A DNA stretch of 64,000 bases from Mytilus galloprovincialis (GCF_965363235.1 NC_134849.1:17138863-17202862); one strand, 5' to 3'; positions 1 to 11,229 are shown, counted from the stretch's first letter. Numbers and translations: made by a program. The notes: generated by a model from the letters alone, not told the origin.

Positions 1-214
1 ATGGGCATACTGGGCTGCAATTAATGAATTACTAGCATGCTAAATATAGGAGATTAACAGATTTTAATAAGCGTGATTTTCAGTTTTAAATAGTTAAAAT
101 ATTAAGTTTTTATTTCAATTACTATTGAACTCTTTATATTAATTTGAGATATAAGTTATGTTGATCTGTTATATACATTTGTATCTAATAAACTTGACCA
201 ACTTCTTAATATTA
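1..214. other. AT-rich sequence, no feature seen
   Basis: No open frame, repeat or RNA gene is recognisable in this edge segment. Confidence 0.4.
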
Positions 215-313
215 GTCCGACCGTACGCGTACGGTCCGACCGTATACGTATTTTGAAAAAGTACGCATACGGTCCAGACCGTACGCGTACGGTCCAAATA
301 CTCATACGGTCTG
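215..313. repeat. Short palindromic array built on CCGTACGCGTACGG
   Basis: About 100 bp holds several copies of a self-complementary motif, two of them exact (ACCGTACGCGTACGGTCC) and others degenerate, such as GTATACG and GTACGCATACGGTCC. The sequence can fold on itself at several registers. It may be the core of a small non-autonomous DNA transposon, but no flanking terminal repeats were identified. Confidence 0.6.
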
Positions 314-563
314 GAACATACACACTTGCAAATCCATGATAATTTAATGTAACCTTATTTTCGAAACATTAACATATTTCTCAGTTATACGTGAGACCAT
401 AATTATAAAAAACAAATTGAGCTGATTACATTTTTCGACCAAACTGACTTCTGAGTAACGGGCAAACCACAGAATAAACATGTTAAATGTGAATTGAAAA
501 ATTATCTTATACTACATGTATGTTCCTAATTTTGTCATTTTTTTTAAAGGGAGACGGATAATG

Positions 564-1757
564 CAGTGGCGGATCCAGGGGGGTTTCCGGGGGTTGGACC
601 CCCCTTCTTTTGGACGATCGGTCCTACTAAAAAGCGCCCGGGAGCGCCCGAGAGCGCCCGGGAAAAGAAAAAGCGCCCGGGGAAGGAAAATTAGTGCCCG
701 GGAGAATAAAATAATAATATTATATAACAATAATTTTTTTCCAAAAAAAAAAATCATTGCTTGTTATAAATTGGGATATGTACAGTGCTACATCTAAAGT
801 GCCGGTTCTGGCACTTTTGCATTTTAGATATCAAAATTGTATATACATAAGTAAATAAATATAAATGAGAGTATATAGAAGAATCCTGAACGATATTGTC
901 CTCGATCAAAACGTATATTTTGTTACTTAAAAATAATCAGTGCCTGAGGTCTAATATTTTAGCAACTGCATGGTGAACACATTTTTTATGCAGATGCTGA
1001 TAAAGATATATGATATCTTTTTATAAAACTACAACTGTTTTAATGGCAATGCTTATAAGGGTTTTAATGCTTAGTTTTAAATTTAAACAAAACTCCTGCT
1101 TTTTACCGCCTTGTTTTAACTGCGGTACATGTATAGTACTGCTTTATTTGCTGATTTATTATGTGTAACTCTTTTAATATTGATTAGATTGATATTTATC
1201 TGTGAAATTTAAGTTTTGTTTACATTTTTCATTTTGATATCGTTTTTTAAAAACATGTCTTTTGATGTCTTACATTTTATAAATCTTCAGCATAAACTGT
1301 GATCCATTACTATCTGTCTTTCGAAATAGTAGACCTATTCATATATTATTGTTAAAATTGAAACATTTATACTTGTTTTTGTGTTTTATTAAAAATGTCT
1401 ATTATCTTAATTTACAAATTACTTGTCTAAAATTTTAAAAAAATCCATGTGCATAACTTATTTCATCGCCGGACACAAAGTTGTCTCATGCCAATTTAAT
1501 ATCTATATAATTTCCCCGGGCGCTAATTTTCTTCCCCGGGCGCTATTTTTCTTCCCCGGGCGCTTTTTCTTTTCCCCGGGCGCTATTTTTTCTTCCCCGG
1601 GCGCTTTTTCTATTTCCCGGGCGCTCCCGGGCGCATTTTAGTAGGACCCTGGACGATCAACGCATTTGAATGGGGACATGTGGTTGGACCCCCCCCCCCC
1701 CCTTTTTATGTCCTGGGTTGGGAACCCCCCTTTTTTAAATGGCTGTATCCGATGTGT
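564..1757. mobile_element. Non-autonomous inverted-repeat element with GCGCCCGGG arrays near both ends
   Basis: The left end begins CAGTGGCGGATCCAGG, the terminus shared with elements at 10.7 and 11.1 kb. Left (about 612-705) and right (about 1510-1660) arms carry arrays of GCGCCCGGG-containing units in opposite orientation. Both arms also have a matching GGACGATC and TAGTAGGACC block. The right terminus is eroded (CTGTATCCGATGTG), so the outer boundary and target duplication cannot be fixed. The AT-rich interior (705-1510) has no credible ORF. Open frames through the arrays are by-products of the repeat. Confidence 0.6.
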
Positions 1758-1784
1758 GCTTATTACAAGTGTAAGTGATAAATT

Positions 1785-2366
1785 GGTCCTGGTAAAATAT
1801 GTCTGGGCGGACAAATATTACTAGTATAAAAAGTCCATGGTTACAGAATTTACTAGTATATTTAGTCCGATGTTAGTAATATATGTCCCCAAACTTATTT
1901 TCCTAGGTAATCATGTCCTATAAAATCCTATAATAAATTCAATTACATTTAAACCATGGATTTTAAATGTTATGTTTTAATAATGTTTAAGAGTTGCATA
2001 GTTATATTTTTGATAAAATTTATGTTCCCAGACTAATTTCCCTAGGAAATCATGTCCATGTCATTAATAGTCCTATGTTAAAATGTCCATGTGTGTTAAT
2101 TGGAAAAACCAAGGAAACTTTCCAATCTTAACTAAGATTTATTTTTTCTACTATTTGGAATTTTTTTATGATATAATAAAACTTTTAGAAAAACAAGTCT
2201 TGGGACAATTTTTCCTAGGAAAACAAGTGCCAGACATATTTAACTAGCTATGGACTAAGTTTCCTAGGAACATTTGTCCTAGGACTTATATTCCTAGTAA
2301 AATCATGAACATGGACTTGATTAAATAGGAAAAAAAGTCTGGCAAGACAAATTTTACTACCGGACC
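1785..2366. mobile_element. Small inverted-repeat element packed with CCTAGG motifs
   Basis: The ends are related inverted repeats: left GGTCCTGGTAAAATATGTCT, right complement GGTCCGGTAGTAAAATTTGT. They are flanked by a 5-bp AAATT direct repeat, which could be chance in AT-rich DNA. The interior is made of degenerate units such as TTTCCTAGGAAA and AATCATGTCC. There is no coding capacity. Confidence 0.55.
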
Positions 2367-2379
2367 AAATTTACTGCAT

Positions 2380-2720
2380 GCATGTTACTTATTGATATTC
2401 ATAGATACATGATTGATTTATTAGTTGTTATTGGCTTTGAACTAGCTTTCAGTGACTGCAATTACTCTCAGATCTATACTACGTGTATGAATATACTATT
2501 ATATACCTACCGTTTTGCCACTATCTATAATGTAAGTTGGCGCATTCAAACATGTTTAACTCCCAACATTCCATGTGCATCGTCCAATGATAGGGAAGGG
2601 TTGGCCCGTTCAAAAATGGTTAACTCCGCCACATTCTTACTGCATGTCTCTGTCTCAAGTGAGGAGATTTGAGTTCAGTGGTTGTCGTCGGGTTATGTCT
2701 GCCATGTTTGTTTTTCTTAA
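2380..2720 (+). mobile_element. Orphan 3' tail of a Penelope-like retroelement (type 2 tail)
   Basis: This matches, with divergence, the 3' untranslated tail directly downstream of the reverse-transcriptase fragment at 20.3-20.8 kb. Shared landmarks are the GGCTTTGAACTAGCT block, the ACTCTCAGATCT block, the NAACCCGCCACATT-like stretch and the TTCAGTGGTTGTCGT block. The end that normally reads CATACCACATCTTC is missing. Confidence 0.55.
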
Positions 2721-2739
2721 ACATACAATAATATTGAAA

Positions 2740-3033
2740 GTATCTGACAACACTACGTTCTACACTGACAAGTATCTGACAACTCTACGTTTTACACTGA
2801 CACGTATCTGACAACACCACGTTCTACACTGACACGTATCTGACAACACTACGTTCTACACTTAGACGTACCTGACAACACTACGTTCTACACTGACACG
2901 TATCCGACAACACTACGTTCTACACTGACATGTATCGGACAACACTACGTTCTTCACTGACAAGTATCTGATAACACTACGTTCTACACTGACAGGTATC
3001 AGATAAAAACATAAAACATATCTGATAACACTA
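2740..3033 (+). repeat. 32-bp minisatellite, about 8.5 units
   Basis: Eight near-identical 32-bp units run head to tail, each starting near TATCTGACAACACTACG, followed by a degenerate partial unit ending in a GAA-rich run. Units differ by one to three substitutions. The array ends about 165 bp before the ABT1-like start codon, so it lies in or near that gene's promoter or 5' UTR. Confidence 0.85.
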
Positions 3034-3198
3034 AGAAGAAGAAGAAGAATTGGGCATGTTTTATTTATGTTTTAAATAGTTTTTACATCTATGTGAAACA
3101 CGCCCGGATTTGCTTCACACTTTTTGTAGTTATCTTTTGCGGAAAAAAATCAATATGAAAACTCTAGAGGAGTTTTGTAATATCCGAAAGACAACAAC

Positions 3199-3496
3199 AT
3201 GGAATCTGAAATTGTGGACACACGTTTTTCAAATCAAAACATGACAAGTGTAGACTCAGAAAATGAAACTAAAACACCTAATGATGATACAAATGAAAAC
3301 ATAACAGATGTAGACTCAGAAAATGAAACCGAAACACCTTCTGATGACACAAAGAAAAGAGATAAGAAGAAACGAAAGAACGAAGATCCTGGAATAGTAT
3401 ACCTGAGTCGTATTCCCCCTTTGATGAATGTCAAAATTATCAGAAACATGTTTTCTGTTTATGGAGACGTTGGAAAAATCTTTCTCCAGCCTGATG
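3199..3496 (+). CDS. ABT1: Activator of basal transcription 1 / ESF2-like protein, exon 1
   Basis: First coding exon of a three-exon gene (3199-3496, 6529-6697, 8736-9138); the exons join in frame to 289 codons plus stop. Family members (yeast Esf2, animal ABT1) are nucleolar RRM proteins of the small-subunit processome; ABT1 was also described as a TBP-binding co-activator. This exon encodes a hydrophilic acidic leader (residues 1-50) containing two copies of a roughly 20-residue unit (VDSENET...DDT), a basic stretch KKRDKKKRKN (residues 52-61) suited to nuclear import, then the start of the RRM-like fold, GIVYLSRIPP (residues 65-74) and YGDVGKIFLQP. The donor is GATG|GTAGGG. The ATG follows a short A-rich leader and is the first in frame. 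No intact alternative gene is apparent. Confidence 0.88.
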
Positions 3497-3581
3497 GTAG
3501 GGATGATACTTTAGATCTTTGTTCAAACAAAAACACTCAACAATAACACCAAATTAGGCTGTGTATAAATACAAATTTGCA

Positions 3582-4543
3582 TCTGGTTAAATTGGCACTT
3601 GGTCAAATCGGCACCTGGTATAGTCAAATCAGCACCTAGTCAATTTGGCACCTGGTTAAATCGGCAACGATATAGTCATTTCGGCACCAATGTTAATTAT
3701 CTTTAATATATGTTTTTTCTCTCAGTATTTTGAGCAAAAAGATGAAAATAAAGAAGGGGTTATTCAAGTTTTAATTACATTTTTGGAGGGCTTCTGTAAA
3801 AAAAAATTTGTTCATTCAACTTAATTTGTATTCAAGGTTTTATTTTTTTTGCATGCATGTTTTAACATTTGAGCATTTTGCATGATTGTTGGTTTAAAAC
3901 TGTTTGAAGTTTCCTGAAAAAACACCTTTTTAATTGCTGTTTAGTATTTTGCATTTGAAATTATATGATGATATATATTGAATAAAAATTTATCTTTTTA
4001 ATAGAGATTGTTTTACAAAATGTTTTAAAGCCATTTTCGTTTAACATTCACATTGGCACATGTAACTGTCTTTTTCTCCATTTTTTATTCAAGTTTTAAC
4101 CTTGATCAGTGAAAACAGAGATTCATTTTTTTCCCATTTATTGTTCTAATTTTCTCACAATCATGACAATTAAACAACAGCTTGGGTGAGGGCTTCATTA
4201 TTTTTGAAGAAAAAACAGCAATAACTACCTGTAAATAGTTAAAACAACAAAAATGTTAATTATGTTATTCATAAAAGTTTAATTGAAAAGACTATTAATC
4301 AAAACATTGGTCATATATATTGAGACAACTTTCAACAATAAATTTATGAATTCATTTTTAACGATGTAGTGAATGAATCTATCCAACAGTCCAACCTGAA
4401 AAATAATTAAAAAAAATAGAGGGATCATTTATACATTTTTAGAATTATTTCTTTATTGGATACCGAATTGACTTTAAATGGGTGCCGATTTGACTTTTTC
4501 TTTGGGTGCCGATTTGACCAGGTGCCGATTTGACTTGTACCCT
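3582..4543. mobile_element. Inverted-repeat element in ABT1 intron 1, built from GTGCCGATTTGAC units
   Basis: Both ends carry several degenerate units of GGTGCCGATTTGAC, in opposite orientation (3585-3690 and 4465-4540). The element is flanked by an 11-bp direct repeat ACAAATTTGCA (3571-3581 and 4544-4554), a probable target-site duplication. The AT-rich centre has no ORF. The superfamily is not assigned. Confidence 0.6.
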
Positions 4544-4554
4544 ACAAATTTGCA

Positions 4555-6528
4555 GTAATCATACATAATTAACATTTAATAATTAATCATCAAATTAATA
4601 AAAAAATCTATGTAAAAATTCCTCAAATTTTATTCAAGAAAATAGAATTATTTGGTAAACATGGTAAATGTATACATGATCGATATACATATATAAAATA
4701 TCTTATAATTCAACTGAAATCCTAATAAAAATTGGGCACAAAGCCACAAACGTGTAGGGTGAGAACATACTTTAGAGGCATCATGTGAGGTGCGAACATG
4801 TAGAGTGGGAAAGTGTATTGGGCGTGAAAGGAGTATTGTGTCTGTTTGTCATAATCATGATAATATTATACATGTTATATATATATACCAACATTTTGGA
4901 TGTTCAATAGCAGTTCATAATTGGTCTCATCAGGAACACATATGTAAGATATATTGTTCCCAGGTCTCATAGACAGTTAGGGGTACTACTTAAATAAGTG
5001 ATTTCATTAATATGAGGCAGGCATTACCTGTGAATGGAGACGAAGTCTATGATTTTTTTTTAAATCAACAATGATCAACAATGTTAAGAGAAACGGAAAT
5101 ACTGTAACGCTTCTGATTTTGGTTCTGTTGTTGGGGATTTTAGTTGTGATGTTATTTTTAAGTTATGACGTCATATTCAATGTAAACAAAGAAACGTTGT
5201 CATCAGGTAATGTTTTTTTAATAATAAACTTTTTTTTTAAAATAAATTAGTATTAGTTCCTTTCTTAGACTAATAAAAATACATTTTATTCAAAGTATCA
5301 TGTAAACAAGACCGGAAACGGAAGTAGATTTCTGCGCAGATCTGGAAATTCAAAAACGCGACAAAAAAAAAAGAACGATTATGAGTTCATTAGTACATAC
5401 ATTTGTAGTATAATGAAAAATTCGAAAAATTTTCCAGATTTTTTTTTTTATTGAATTTTCTACTGTAATAGGGGACTCCGTCCCCATATTACCTACATGT
5501 ATTTCAGTGAATTTTTAAATTCAGTTATCTCCTATTTAAGTGATTTTGGTGTTTTCTTTGATTTTCCATATTTTCACAAATTTTTCTATAATTTTCCTAC
5601 ATAAATCAATTATCCCTTTATCTTTGGATATCAATTTCACCAGTGCGTTTGGGCAGTAAGTTAGTGCGCTAAAGCTTTTAAAAGTACCCTTAGGAATTCA
5701 GACTAAATTGTTCTGTAATCAAATATGCATTAACTACTCTTACTATCAGACTAAGGTCAACAATATTCAGAGTTAGAAAATAAAGTGCACTTTAAAATCC
5801 AGTAAAGTTTCTAATTTTTTTGCTAAACATAAAAGATTTTTGAATTGTAGTTATCTTAGGCATGCTATGCCTTAAAACTTTTCCAGATGCTTAGGTTTAT
5901 CTCTAAGAAAATTTTAAGGTGAAAATGCAGCTACATGTATTTTACTAGACGAATGGTCCCCATGAACCTAATCATTGCTAATGAAAAACATGAAAATATG
6001 TTAAAACATTTCAACAATAATTGTCTTTGTTGTTACATTTGTTTTTATTAACCATCATGAAAATGTCTGACACTAGAACTGAAAATGAAAAGTGAGTTGA
6101 TATGATCAAATCCTTTTACATAAACGATGGATACAGGATCTATAATTCAATGGATAAATGTTGGTCTCAAGCATAAAGAGTACTAAAGACATTTCAGACC
6201 AGATTAAGTCATGTCATTGTTAGGAACCCTAAAAAAATCCATGTGTTTTCGCTAACTTGCTGAAAAAATAAGGTAGGTAGGAAGCAATATCATTTTATTT
6301 TACAAACATTTTTTAGCAGGTTACTACTAGCATGACTAAAGAATCAGTCTAACTGTAATAGTGCTTGTTCCAAAATGTCATAAAAGTGTTAGGATAGGCA
6401 CTAAAAATTAGGGTAGATATGGTTTGCTGAAACACATGTATTTTGTTGTTGGCCTCAGTGGTGACTATAAACATTTAGCAAATATAAGTAATTTAACACC
6501 AAGTTTATTTTTGTTCTCTTCCTTTCAG
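4555..6528. other. Remainder of ABT1 intron 1, no feature recognised
   Basis: AT-rich intronic sequence with only short open frames lacking recognisable similarity. A small inverted repeat, GGGGACTCCGTCCCC, sits near 5470. The 3' end is a pyrimidine tract and CAG acceptor at 6521-6528. Confidence 0.5.
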
Positions 6529-6697
6529 ACAAAGCAGCCAATACAAAGAAAGGCAGGATGTTTACAGAAGGATGGGTGGAATTTGAGGACAAAAAGGTGG
6601 CAAAAAGTGTGGCTACTAAATTAAATAGTAAACAAATTGGTGGTAAAAAGAAAAGTAGATGGTATGATGAAATGTGGACATTAAAATATTTACACAG
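6529..6697 (+). CDS. ABT1: ABT1/ESF2-like protein, exon 2
   Basis: Middle exon of 169 nt, bounded by CTTTCAG| and CACAG|GTACATG. It completes a codon split after one base and continues the protein from residue 100. It encodes the second half of the RRM-like domain, [20 protein letters not shown] (residues 109-128), then [20 protein letters not shown] (residues 135-154). The Trp/Tyr-rich end is characteristic of ABT1/Esf2 proteins. The phase matches both neighbours exactly and no frame break is present. Confidence 0.87.
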
Positions 6698-7149
6698 GTA
6701 CATGTACCAATACTAATTATAAAACTGTTCAAGAATGAAACACATTGGTATGGTTAGGGAACATCTATTAAACTTGAGGTGATGTTTTCTTTCTAAAAAA
6801 AATTATTCTGATCTCCAATTTGATGAAAAAAAATATTGTGTTCAAGCAGATGACAAAAAAAAAATATTCTGATTGCTAGTTTCCCCCATACATGTACCTG
6901 CTTATAGTATTAAATATTGAAAAAAAAAAATCTAATTGGTCACCTAGAAAAATTAAATAAATGTAATGCCCTTTTGAGAAAAAAATCTTACTGAGAAAAT
7001 TTAGGCAAAGTTGATGATTTTTTTTTTTTTTTTTAAATTTTTTATATTTATAACTTCCAATATACAACATAATATACACAAATATAATAGCAATATATAT
7101 ATTTATAGATATTATCTAATCAATACATCTTTCTATTAGGAAGCAATTT
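6698..7149. other. ABT1 intron 2, 5' part, low complexity
   Basis: A/T-rich sequence with long poly-A and poly-T runs. The short frames found here are low-complexity by-products. Confidence 0.5.
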
Positions 7150-8548
7150 TTTAGCTCACCTGGCCTAAAAGGCCATGTGAGCTTTTCTCATCACTTGGCG
7201 TCCGTCGTCGTCGACGTCGTCGTCGTCGTCTGTCGTCGTTAACAATTTTTTAAACATCTTCTCCTCTGAAACTACTAAATGGATTTGAATGAAACTTAAC
7301 ATGATTGTTCCTTAGTATATCCTGCACAAAATGTGCGCTTCGATTTTTGATCCGTCAAAAAGCATGGCCGCCGTTACTTAAAATAGAACATAGGGGTCAA
7401 ATGCAGTTTTTGGCTTATATCTCAAAAACGAAAGCATTTAGAGCAAATCTGACATGGGGTAAAAATGTTCATTAGGTCAATATCTATCAGCCCTGAAATT
7501 TTCAGATGAATCAAACATCCAATTGTTGGGTTGCTGCCACTTAATTGGTAATTTTAAGGAAATTTTGCAGTTTTTGGTCATTATCTTGAATATTATTATA
7601 GATAAAGATAAACTGTAAACAGCAAAAAAGATCAGCAAAGTAAGATCTACAAATAAGTTAATATGACCAAAATTGTCAATTGACCCCTTAAGGGGTTATT
7701 GTCCTTTAATGACAATTTTTCACAATTTGTTCATCATATTTGCTAACTTTAAAAAATCTTCTCCTCTGAAACTACTGAATGGATTTGGTTAAAACTTAGC
7801 ATGGTTGTTCCTTAGATTATCCTGCACAAAGTGTGTGCTTTGATTTTTGATCCGTCAAAAAACATGGCCGCCGTTACTTAAAATAGAACATAGGGGTCAA
7901 ATGCAGTTTTTGGCTTATATCTCAAAAACGAAAGCATTAAGAGCAAATCTGACATGGAGTAAAAATGTTCATTAGGTCAATATCTATCAGCCCTGAAATT
8001 TTCAGATGAATCAAACATCCAATTGTTGGGTTGCTGCCACTTAATTGGTAATTTTAAGGAAAGTTTGCAGTTTTTGGTCATTATCTTGAATATTATTATA
8101 GATAAAGATAAACTGTAAACAGCAAATATGATCAGCAAAGTAAGATCTACAAATAAGTCAATTTGACCAAAATTGTCAATTGACCTCTTTAGGAGTTATT
8201 GCCCTTTAAAGACTTTTTTCACAATTTGTTCATCATGTTGACTTACTTTAAAAAATCTTCTCTTATGAAACTGCTGTATCAATTTCAGCCAAACTTAGGC
8301 TAAATGAGTTTCAGAGTTTCAGAGTATCTAGTATAAATTTATGTTTCATTTCCTTGTATGTCAAGAAACATAGCTCCTATGGCTAAAATAGAACTGAACA
8401 TAGGAGAAAATGATTTTTTTTTGCTTTTGAAGAAAATAGGACGATTCAAAGAACATTTAAATAAATTGAAAAGCCAAAATAATCATTGATGAGAGATTAA
8501 ACCAAAAAAAATCAGGTGAGCGATTCAGGCTCTTGAGAGCCTCTTGTT
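7150..8548. mobile_element. Interspersed repeat with AGCTCACCTGGCC end and internal duplication, in ABT1 intron 2
   Basis: The left end has TTAGCTCACCTGGCC with a hairpin AAAGGCC, then TCACTTGGCGTCCGTCGTCG. The right end, TCAGGTGAGCGATTCAGGCTC followed by TTGAGAGCCTCTTG, is the inverted partner. A block of about 490 bp (7253-7737) is repeated with few differences at 7751-8220, sharing GATCCGTCAAAAA, CATGGCCGCCGTTAC and GAACATAGGGGTC. A diverged shorter relative lies at 45.4-45.7 kb. No coding capacity. Confidence 0.7.
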
Positions 8549-8614
8549 TTTTTGTTGTAAATATACAAATACATTGTATAAGATAAAGATCTAGAGTAAA
8601 GCAGTTTGAACACC

Positions 8615-8656
8615 GGAGAGAGAGAGAGATAGAAAGAGAAAGAGAGAGAGAGAGAA
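8615..8656. repeat. (GA)n microsatellite
   Basis: An interrupted GA-dinucleotide run inside ABT1 intron 2, 80 bp upstream of exon 3. Confidence 0.85.
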
Positions 8657-8735
8657 TATCGAAGTATTTTAGTGCAGGAAACAATAAAACTTAATATTAA
8701 CAGTCATACACATGTATCTTTTATATTCATTGTAG

Positions 8736-9138
8736 ATTTAAATGGGGACATCTGAATGAAAGGTTAGCGTATGAGAGAGCAGTACATAAACAGAGGATGA
8801 GAACTGAAATAGCTCAGGTCAAACGAGAGGCAAACTTTTATATTCAAAATGCAGAGAAAAGTCGAACAATAAAACATATAAAGGAAAGAAAGTTAAAAAG
8901 AGGAGAAACATTTGATGAACCAAGTAGTGACAGATCTATTGAAGTTTCGCAGAGATCAACAGAAGAGGAAATTATGAATAAAAGAAAAAGAAAACTGTCA
9001 GCAAGAATTTCAGATAAAACAATGAAAAAACCAAAAGGGACAGAAACTGAATTAGTGAATAAGAAATCACTTGCAGCACAGAAGTCATTCATAAATAAAT
9101 TATTTTCTAAGTCATCAGCAGCAAGTGATGAAGATTAA
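8736..9138 (+). CDS. ABT1: ABT1/ESF2-like protein, exon 3 (terminal)
   Basis: Last coding exon, opened by the acceptor TTCATTGTAG|. It completes the split Arg codon so that the junction reads LKYLHR then FKWGHLNERLAYE, a conserved stretch of ABT1/Esf2 proteins. A basic, probably helical region follows (KQRMRTEIAQVKREANFYIQ), and then a Lys/Ser/Glu-rich tail typical of nucleolar proteins. The stop is TAA at 9136-9138. All three exons are free of frame breaks, so the gene is probably functional. Two of its exons are flanked by transposon-filled introns. Confidence 0.88.
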
Positions 9139-9526
9139 TGAAATAAAACTGTAAACATTTATCTTGACCTTCATATGTCCTTCAGGCCAAAAGTAAAAGA
9201 GCATATCCTTTGATACTAAATTTTATAAAGCAATTACTTTCTTTACAACTTTATTCAATTTTTGTTTTGAAATAGTCCTACAGAAGGCTATTGCTTATAT
9301 TATGAACAATGCTACATACATGTGCTAGTAGCCATCTCATGATGATGAAAGGTCAATATTTATCTGTTCAGTGTTTCTATTCAGTATTGGTATTGAAATC
9401 TCAAAACCATTGACAGGGCGAAATTTATTGCTTACAATGTAAGCATCATTAATTTGTATTTCGTATGGATTTTATGAATTATTTATTTCTTCAATTGGAA
9501 ATAAAACATTTCATGCTTCTTTTCAT
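9139..9526 (+). other. ABT1 3' UTR and downstream flank
   Basis: AT-rich sequence after the ABT1 stop. Candidate AATAAA signals occur close to the stop (AAATAAAACT) and near 9500. No ORF or repeat recognised. Confidence 0.4.
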
Positions 9527-9986
9527 GAGGAGGGATCCTGATCCCGAAATCTCTGGCATAAAAACATGAAATCCCATAACCTCGGGCTTAAAAACACAAA
9601 ATCCTGACGTCCCGAAATTCGAAAAAAAGAATCCCCGGATCCTAAAAGGGTCAATCCCGAAATCCTGGGCTTAAAAACACGAAATCCCGGGCTTAAAAAC
9701 ATAAAATCCGTACGTCCCGAAATTCGAAAAAAAGAATTCCCGGAACCCGAAAGGGTCAATCCCGAAATACCGGGTTTAAAACACAAAATCCAGAGGTCCC
9801 GAAATTCGAAAAAAGAAATCCCAGAAACAGAAAGGGTCAATCCTGAAATCCTGGGCTTAAAAACACAAAATCTTGAGGTCCCGAAACTCTAAAAAAAAAA
9901 TTCCCTGATCCCGAAAGGGTCAATCCCAAAAATCCCAAGCTTAAAAACACCAGATCCCGAAAGTCCTGATAAAGGTCCTATCCCTC
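9527..9986. mobile_element. Small inverted-repeat element filled with an approximately 107-bp minisatellite
   Basis: About four units of roughly 107 bp each contain CCCGAAATCC, GGGCTTAAAAACAC, GTCCCGAAATTCGAAAAA and GAAAGGGTCAATCC. The two edges have inverted GAGGAGGGAT blocks (left near 9528, right near 9972), suggesting that the array is the body of a small DNA transposon. The minus-strand open frame through it mirrors the repeat period and has no support as a gene. Confidence 0.65.
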
Positions 9987-10747
9987 CTCTTTCATCATCT
10001 CATACTCAATCGTATATTGTTCATTGTAATGTGCATTAATTTATAAGTTAAAAAAGACTTGTATGAACGTTTAATTCATTGTGGATGATCTGAAACAGGT
10101 AACTTTTTTTTCCTGCGTTAAAAGTACTAACCCAAACAGCATAAACATACACATTATTTTTCTGATAAAAAGTAAAAACATGAGTTTAGAACTTCATCAT
10201 ATAATTTGAAGTTCACACAATTATATTTTTACAGGTAGGATTGATGTTTGTGATACATGAAGTAATAAAATTAAAAGTATCAAGTTAATATGTCATTTAG
10301 ATTTATATTTTTGAACCTGGACCCTTCAGGTTAGTGTGTGAAACCAGACTAATTTACTTAGTAAATATTCAGAATGATAATTACCTGCTTTTCATATCTA
10401 CCTAAATTGCAAGAAGAATCTTCATTGGAGTTATTGCCCTCAGTTTTAGTCTTGCCTGCCACAAAAGTAGCAATATGTGAGACATTGGTATTCCAATCTG
10501 ACATCAATGGTGTAAACTATTTGTTAAAAGCTTTATATTTCAGAAGGAAGAAAACATGGATTCTTCTTAATTTGTGTGCATACACCTTATGTAACAAAAC
10601 TTCTGTCTGTCATATGTCAATTGTCCTTGACCTCATTTTCATTGTACAGTATTTTTTAAAAGTGAAATGCTCACTTATTATGAGTAATAGGATAACTATA
10701 TTTGGTACATGCATTGCAGGTAGTGTTCACCTGACTTCGACCTTATC
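9987..10747. other. Unannotated AT-rich stretch
   Basis: No recognisable gene. A 139-codon open frame starting near 10374 has no family motif and ends inside the transposon at 10748. Confidence 0.4.
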
Positions 10748-10909
10748 CAGTGGCGGATCCAGGAATTTTCATAAGTGGGGGCCCACTAACTGACCTAAGA
10801 GGGGGCCCGCTCCAGTCACGCTTCAGTGATTCCCTATATAAGCAACCAAAAAGGGGGGGGGCCCAGGGGGGGGGGGGCGAGCCCCCTGGCCCCCCTAAAT
10901 CATCCTCTG
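10748..10909. mobile_element. Short DNA transposon, CAGTGGCGGATCCAG terminus, 5-bp TSD TTATC
   Basis: 162 bp starting CAGTGGCGGATCCAGG and ending AAATCATCCTCTG (the inverted terminus, slightly mutated). Flanked by TTATC at 10743-10747 and 10910-10914. The interior has GTGGGGGCCC and long G tracts. TIR and TSD resemble the hAT-like groups with 5-bp duplications, but the transposase family is inferred. Confidence 0.75.
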
Positions 10910-11091
10910 TTATCCTATGGATCAGGGATTAAAGGTAAAGTCAATAGTTCAACTTTATTTTGTGTATGAATGATTGTGGGTGTAAGTGTCCTACCGAAAG
11001 GTTTCATCTGACCTTGACCTCACTTTCATGATTCATTAGACAGTGTGAAGGTTTTGTTGTTTGGTTAATTTTTCGGAAAACTATATGCAAT

Positions 11092-11229
11092 CAGTGGCGG
11101 ATCCAGAAATTTTCATAAGTGGGGGCCCGCTCCAGTCACGCTTCAGTGATTCCCTATATAAGCAACCAATTTCCCCCCCCCCCTAAAAGGTGGACCCGGG
11201 CCCCCTGGCCCCCCTTAAATCCGCCTCTG
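11092..11229. mobile_element. Short DNA transposon, same family, 5-bp TSD GCAAT
   Basis: 138 bp with CAGTGGCGGATCCAGAAATT at the left and TTAAATCCGCCTCTG at the right. Flanked by GCAAT at 11087-11091 and 11230-11234. It shares its GGGGGCCCGCTCCAGTCACG block with the copy at 10748. Confidence 0.8.

Noticed and set aside
516-1641. Open frames at 516-797 (+), 512-757 (-) and 1423-1641 (+)
   Set aside because: They are translations of the GCGCCCGGG arrays of a non-autonomous transposon.
2740-3033. Regular 32-bp repeats resembling a CRISPR array
   Set aside because: The units are contiguous with no unique spacers, and the surroundings are eukaryotic with a spliced gene next door. It is a minisatellite.
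9523-9840. 105-codon minus-strand open frame
   Set aside because: It runs through the roughly 107-bp minisatellite and its amino-acid sequence repeats with the DNA period; no independent coding evidence.
10374-10793. 139-codon open frame
   Set aside because: No recognisable motif, no splice or family support, and its end lies inside a transposon terminus.
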